This document shows, one piece after another, positions 62,464 to 64,000 of a stretch of 64,000 nucleotides of DNA. How positions within the stretch are numbered: the stretch's first letter is position 1; every line of letters starts with the position of its first letter. Below the pieces are notes generated by a model that was not told the DNA's origin, searched no databases, and saw only the letters and a list, made by a program, of their open reading frames with translations. The translations under genes were made by a program, and so were the position numbers. Origin of the DNA: Tigriopus japonicus (lineage: Eukaryota > Arthropoda > Copepoda > Harpacticoida > Harpacticidae); contig CM021319.1 in NCBI GenBank assembly GCA_010645155.1, forward strand, positions 5,697,304-5,761,303, read 5' to 3'.

Positions 62464-63021
62464 GTCACCGTTCCACTTTCTCCAAGTACCACTTTGTCAC
62501 GCCGTTCCGTTTGCAGTATCAGTTAATCTAATGCATCTAAGGGTAAATATTATGTGGTGAGCTTTATAGACGCATGTTCTTTCAAGAGAACTTCCAAAAA
62601 TGGAACAGAGGCGTAACATGGAATCACGGAACTAAATGATGCATGCTCTTGATCGTAATAATTCAGAAGAATTGCAAGTTTTTGCTGTTGATGCAAATGC
62701 ATTTTGGGAGGTGAAAGGTGTTTTTCGACTCCATTCAAGCCTAGATATTAGCTCTTGTATGTACAGTATAAAGCAAAAGAAAGCTTATGGCTTAGAAATA
62801 TAGAAAGAAAGATAGCATATTGAGGAAGATTCTTTCAGCAAGCATAGCACGTTACAAATCACCCCAAATTTGATGTTAAAAGGTTTTTTTGTACAATCAT
62901 TGTGTTGTGAAGCTAAGATGTGCGAGTTGAAATTGATCAGAATTGGAACTACATGTGAGATTTTCAATGACAAAGTTGTTCATTGTGTCATGTTCTGCCA
63001 TATGCAACAAAATTAGGGCCA
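62464..63021. other. Intergenic, no gene seen
   Basis: Only short open frames; a minus-strand frame at 62550-62738 might be an upstream exon of the preceding candidate but has no supported splice link. Confidence 0.35.
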
Positions 63022-63027
63022 TGACAT

Positions 63028-63240
63028 ACAAGGGTGAGTCAAATAGTTCTCAGACAAATCTCATAATTTCTGCATTTTAAAACTCATCACCTTTATTTTT
63101 TTAACATAAGCCCCAGTGTTGTCTATATACTTAAAAATCTATGATTCCACCTTTGAATGCCTTCCTGGTAGAAATTTGGGGGCTGCCTTTGGCACCATGA
63201 AGGAAAGTTTTTCTTTCGAAATTTTCTCAATTTAGTTCAA
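63028..63240 (-). mobile_element. Possible 3' remnant of a mariner-like transposon
   Basis: The stretch beginning AAGGGTGAGTCAAATAGTT resembles a mariner-type terminal repeat. The minus-strand translation has FLPGRHSKVES, a stop, then IFKYIDNTGAYVKKIKV, reminiscent of the W-KCI-G-YVEK ending of mariner transposases, interrupted by stops. The other end was not found, so the class is tentative. Confidence 0.35.
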
Positions 63241-63352
63241 TCAAACATGTGATGTTAGCATGATCTTCAAATTTGCCATCTGAAGGGTGAAAGATAATTG
63301 GCTGTTTTGAGATGCAATGTCTCTCGATATTGACCTGACATAGACTAATAAG

Positions 63353-63535
63353 TAGGGACGGGCAGAAAGTGCAAATAATCTTACCCTTTTAGTTACCAAA
63401 AGTTGCAAAAAAATGTGCCCAAAAGTGCAAAACAAAGTGCAGAAAATTTTTGAAAGTGCAAATAAATGTCAAAAAAGAGCAAATAAATGTCGAAAAAAAG
63501 AGCAAATAAATGTTAAAAAAGAGCAAATAACTTGC
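63353..63535. repeat. A-rich tandem repeat, related to the 24.7-kb array
   Basis: Begins TAGGGACGGGCAGAAAGTGC, like 24665, followed by irregular copies of AAAAAGTGCA and AAAGAGCAAATAAATGTC. Open frames through it are composition artefacts. Confidence 0.65.
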
Positions 63536-63672
63536 ATTTGGACTTAAAACGTCATTCATGGAGTACCCACGGCTCCTAATTGAGCAGGAGAAGTCATTTA
63601 CAAGTTCTAAAGACATTTGAGACTAGTTTGAGGTGAAGAGACAATGCCGCCTAATTAATAGAGTTCTATTAA

Positions 63673-63983
63673 TTAGGTCTCTAGCAAAAAGGATGTAAAG
63701 TCATGAAAAATACTCTAGTCAACAATCTTCTGAATTTTTCATTCCTAAGGTGGTCTCGTGGATGTATGTATGTACCTAAAATATTGTCGAAATATATTTA
63801 GCAATTGTTTTATGTGGCTTTACATCACTCCGTTTTCGTCCTTCAAGTTGTTCAAAAATAGACATTGAAAATTGAACAGAAAAATACAAAGTGTGCCTAA
63901 CAATTGCATCAAAGAAAATAGTCATAAATGTGTTTTAAGCATGTTTTTAGTGACATTACTTCAATATTTGGCCCATGGCCTAA
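63673..63983. mobile_element. TTAA element, copy 2
   Basis: Starts after TTAA (63669-63672) with TTAGGTCTCTAGCAAAAAGG, like the left end of the copy at 47229. It also shares the interior ACCTAAAATATT motif and a right end containing AGCATGTTTTTAGTGACATTA. The right border is near 63983, where TTAGGCCATGGGCC (reverse strand) replaces TAGGTCACGAGC. It is older than copy 1. Confidence 0.6.
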
Positions 63984-64000
63984 TTACCAGAACTCAATTT

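Noticed and set aside
7722..63535. Possible CRISPR-like regular arrays among the tandem repeats
   Set aside because: Units are contiguous without unique spacers, and the genome is eukaryotic.

Overview
This is a eukaryotic nuclear window, most likely from an arthropod and plausibly a small crustacean such as a copepod. The evidence is split genes with short GT-AG introns (often 60-80 bp), AT-rich intergenic DNA, two genes of the ecdysozoan CHH/MIH/ITP neuropeptide family, and orthologues of animal housekeeping genes. There is no species-diagnostic sequence, so the copepod guess is inference. The two runs of N (30027-30118 and 48930-48970) show it is a draft assembly.

Layout. Positions 1 to about 14.3 kb are gene-poor, with an A-rich minisatellite and a decayed non-LTR retrotransposon on the minus strand (about 8.73-9.82 kb). 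A three-exon minus-strand gene for a secreted protein of unknown family lies at 14290-15406, with a TATA box. A 201-bp hAT-type miniature element with a perfect 8-bp target duplication sits at 17829-18029. Two tandem CHH/ITP-family peptide precursor genes follow (18961-19392 and 22777-23346); both carry the intron just after the fourth mature cysteine.

From 26.1 to 35.8 kb is a compact housekeeping cluster: TMEM201/SAMP1 (+), pescadillo PES1 (-), MCM7 (+) and MAP2K4/MKK4 (-). TMEM201 and PES1 are tail to tail, 113 bp apart. PES1 and MCM7 are head to head over about 680 bp and may share a promoter; ribosome biogenesis and replication licensing are both growth-linked. MCM7 and MAP2K4 are tail to tail. 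PES1 contains an assembly artefact: a 152-bp exon segment is present on both sides of the N run, and collapsing it restores a 578-residue frame.

From 37.5 to 40.3 kb is a nest of transposons: two long inverted-repeat (foldback) elements and a 551-bp hAT-like element. Then come the KIAA2013 homologue (seven exons, 40905-43663) and phosphoglycerate kinase (two exons, 44528-45913). From 47 to 56.3 kb are several non-autonomous DNA transposons (TTAA-flanked, palindromic, hAT-type, and a foldback element with inverted minisatellite arms) around one small DUF962/Mpo1-like membrane protein gene (50442-50997, -). A five-or-more-exon gene with a C-terminal CxxC cluster, not recognised, occupies 56748-60141. 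A possible two-exon gene of unknown family lies on the minus strand at 61796-62463. The window ends in more repeats, including a second copy of the TTAA element.

The best-supported new-looking items are the pair of divergent CHH-family genes and the set of structurally intact non-autonomous transposons. I did not find a clearly novel multi-gene system.
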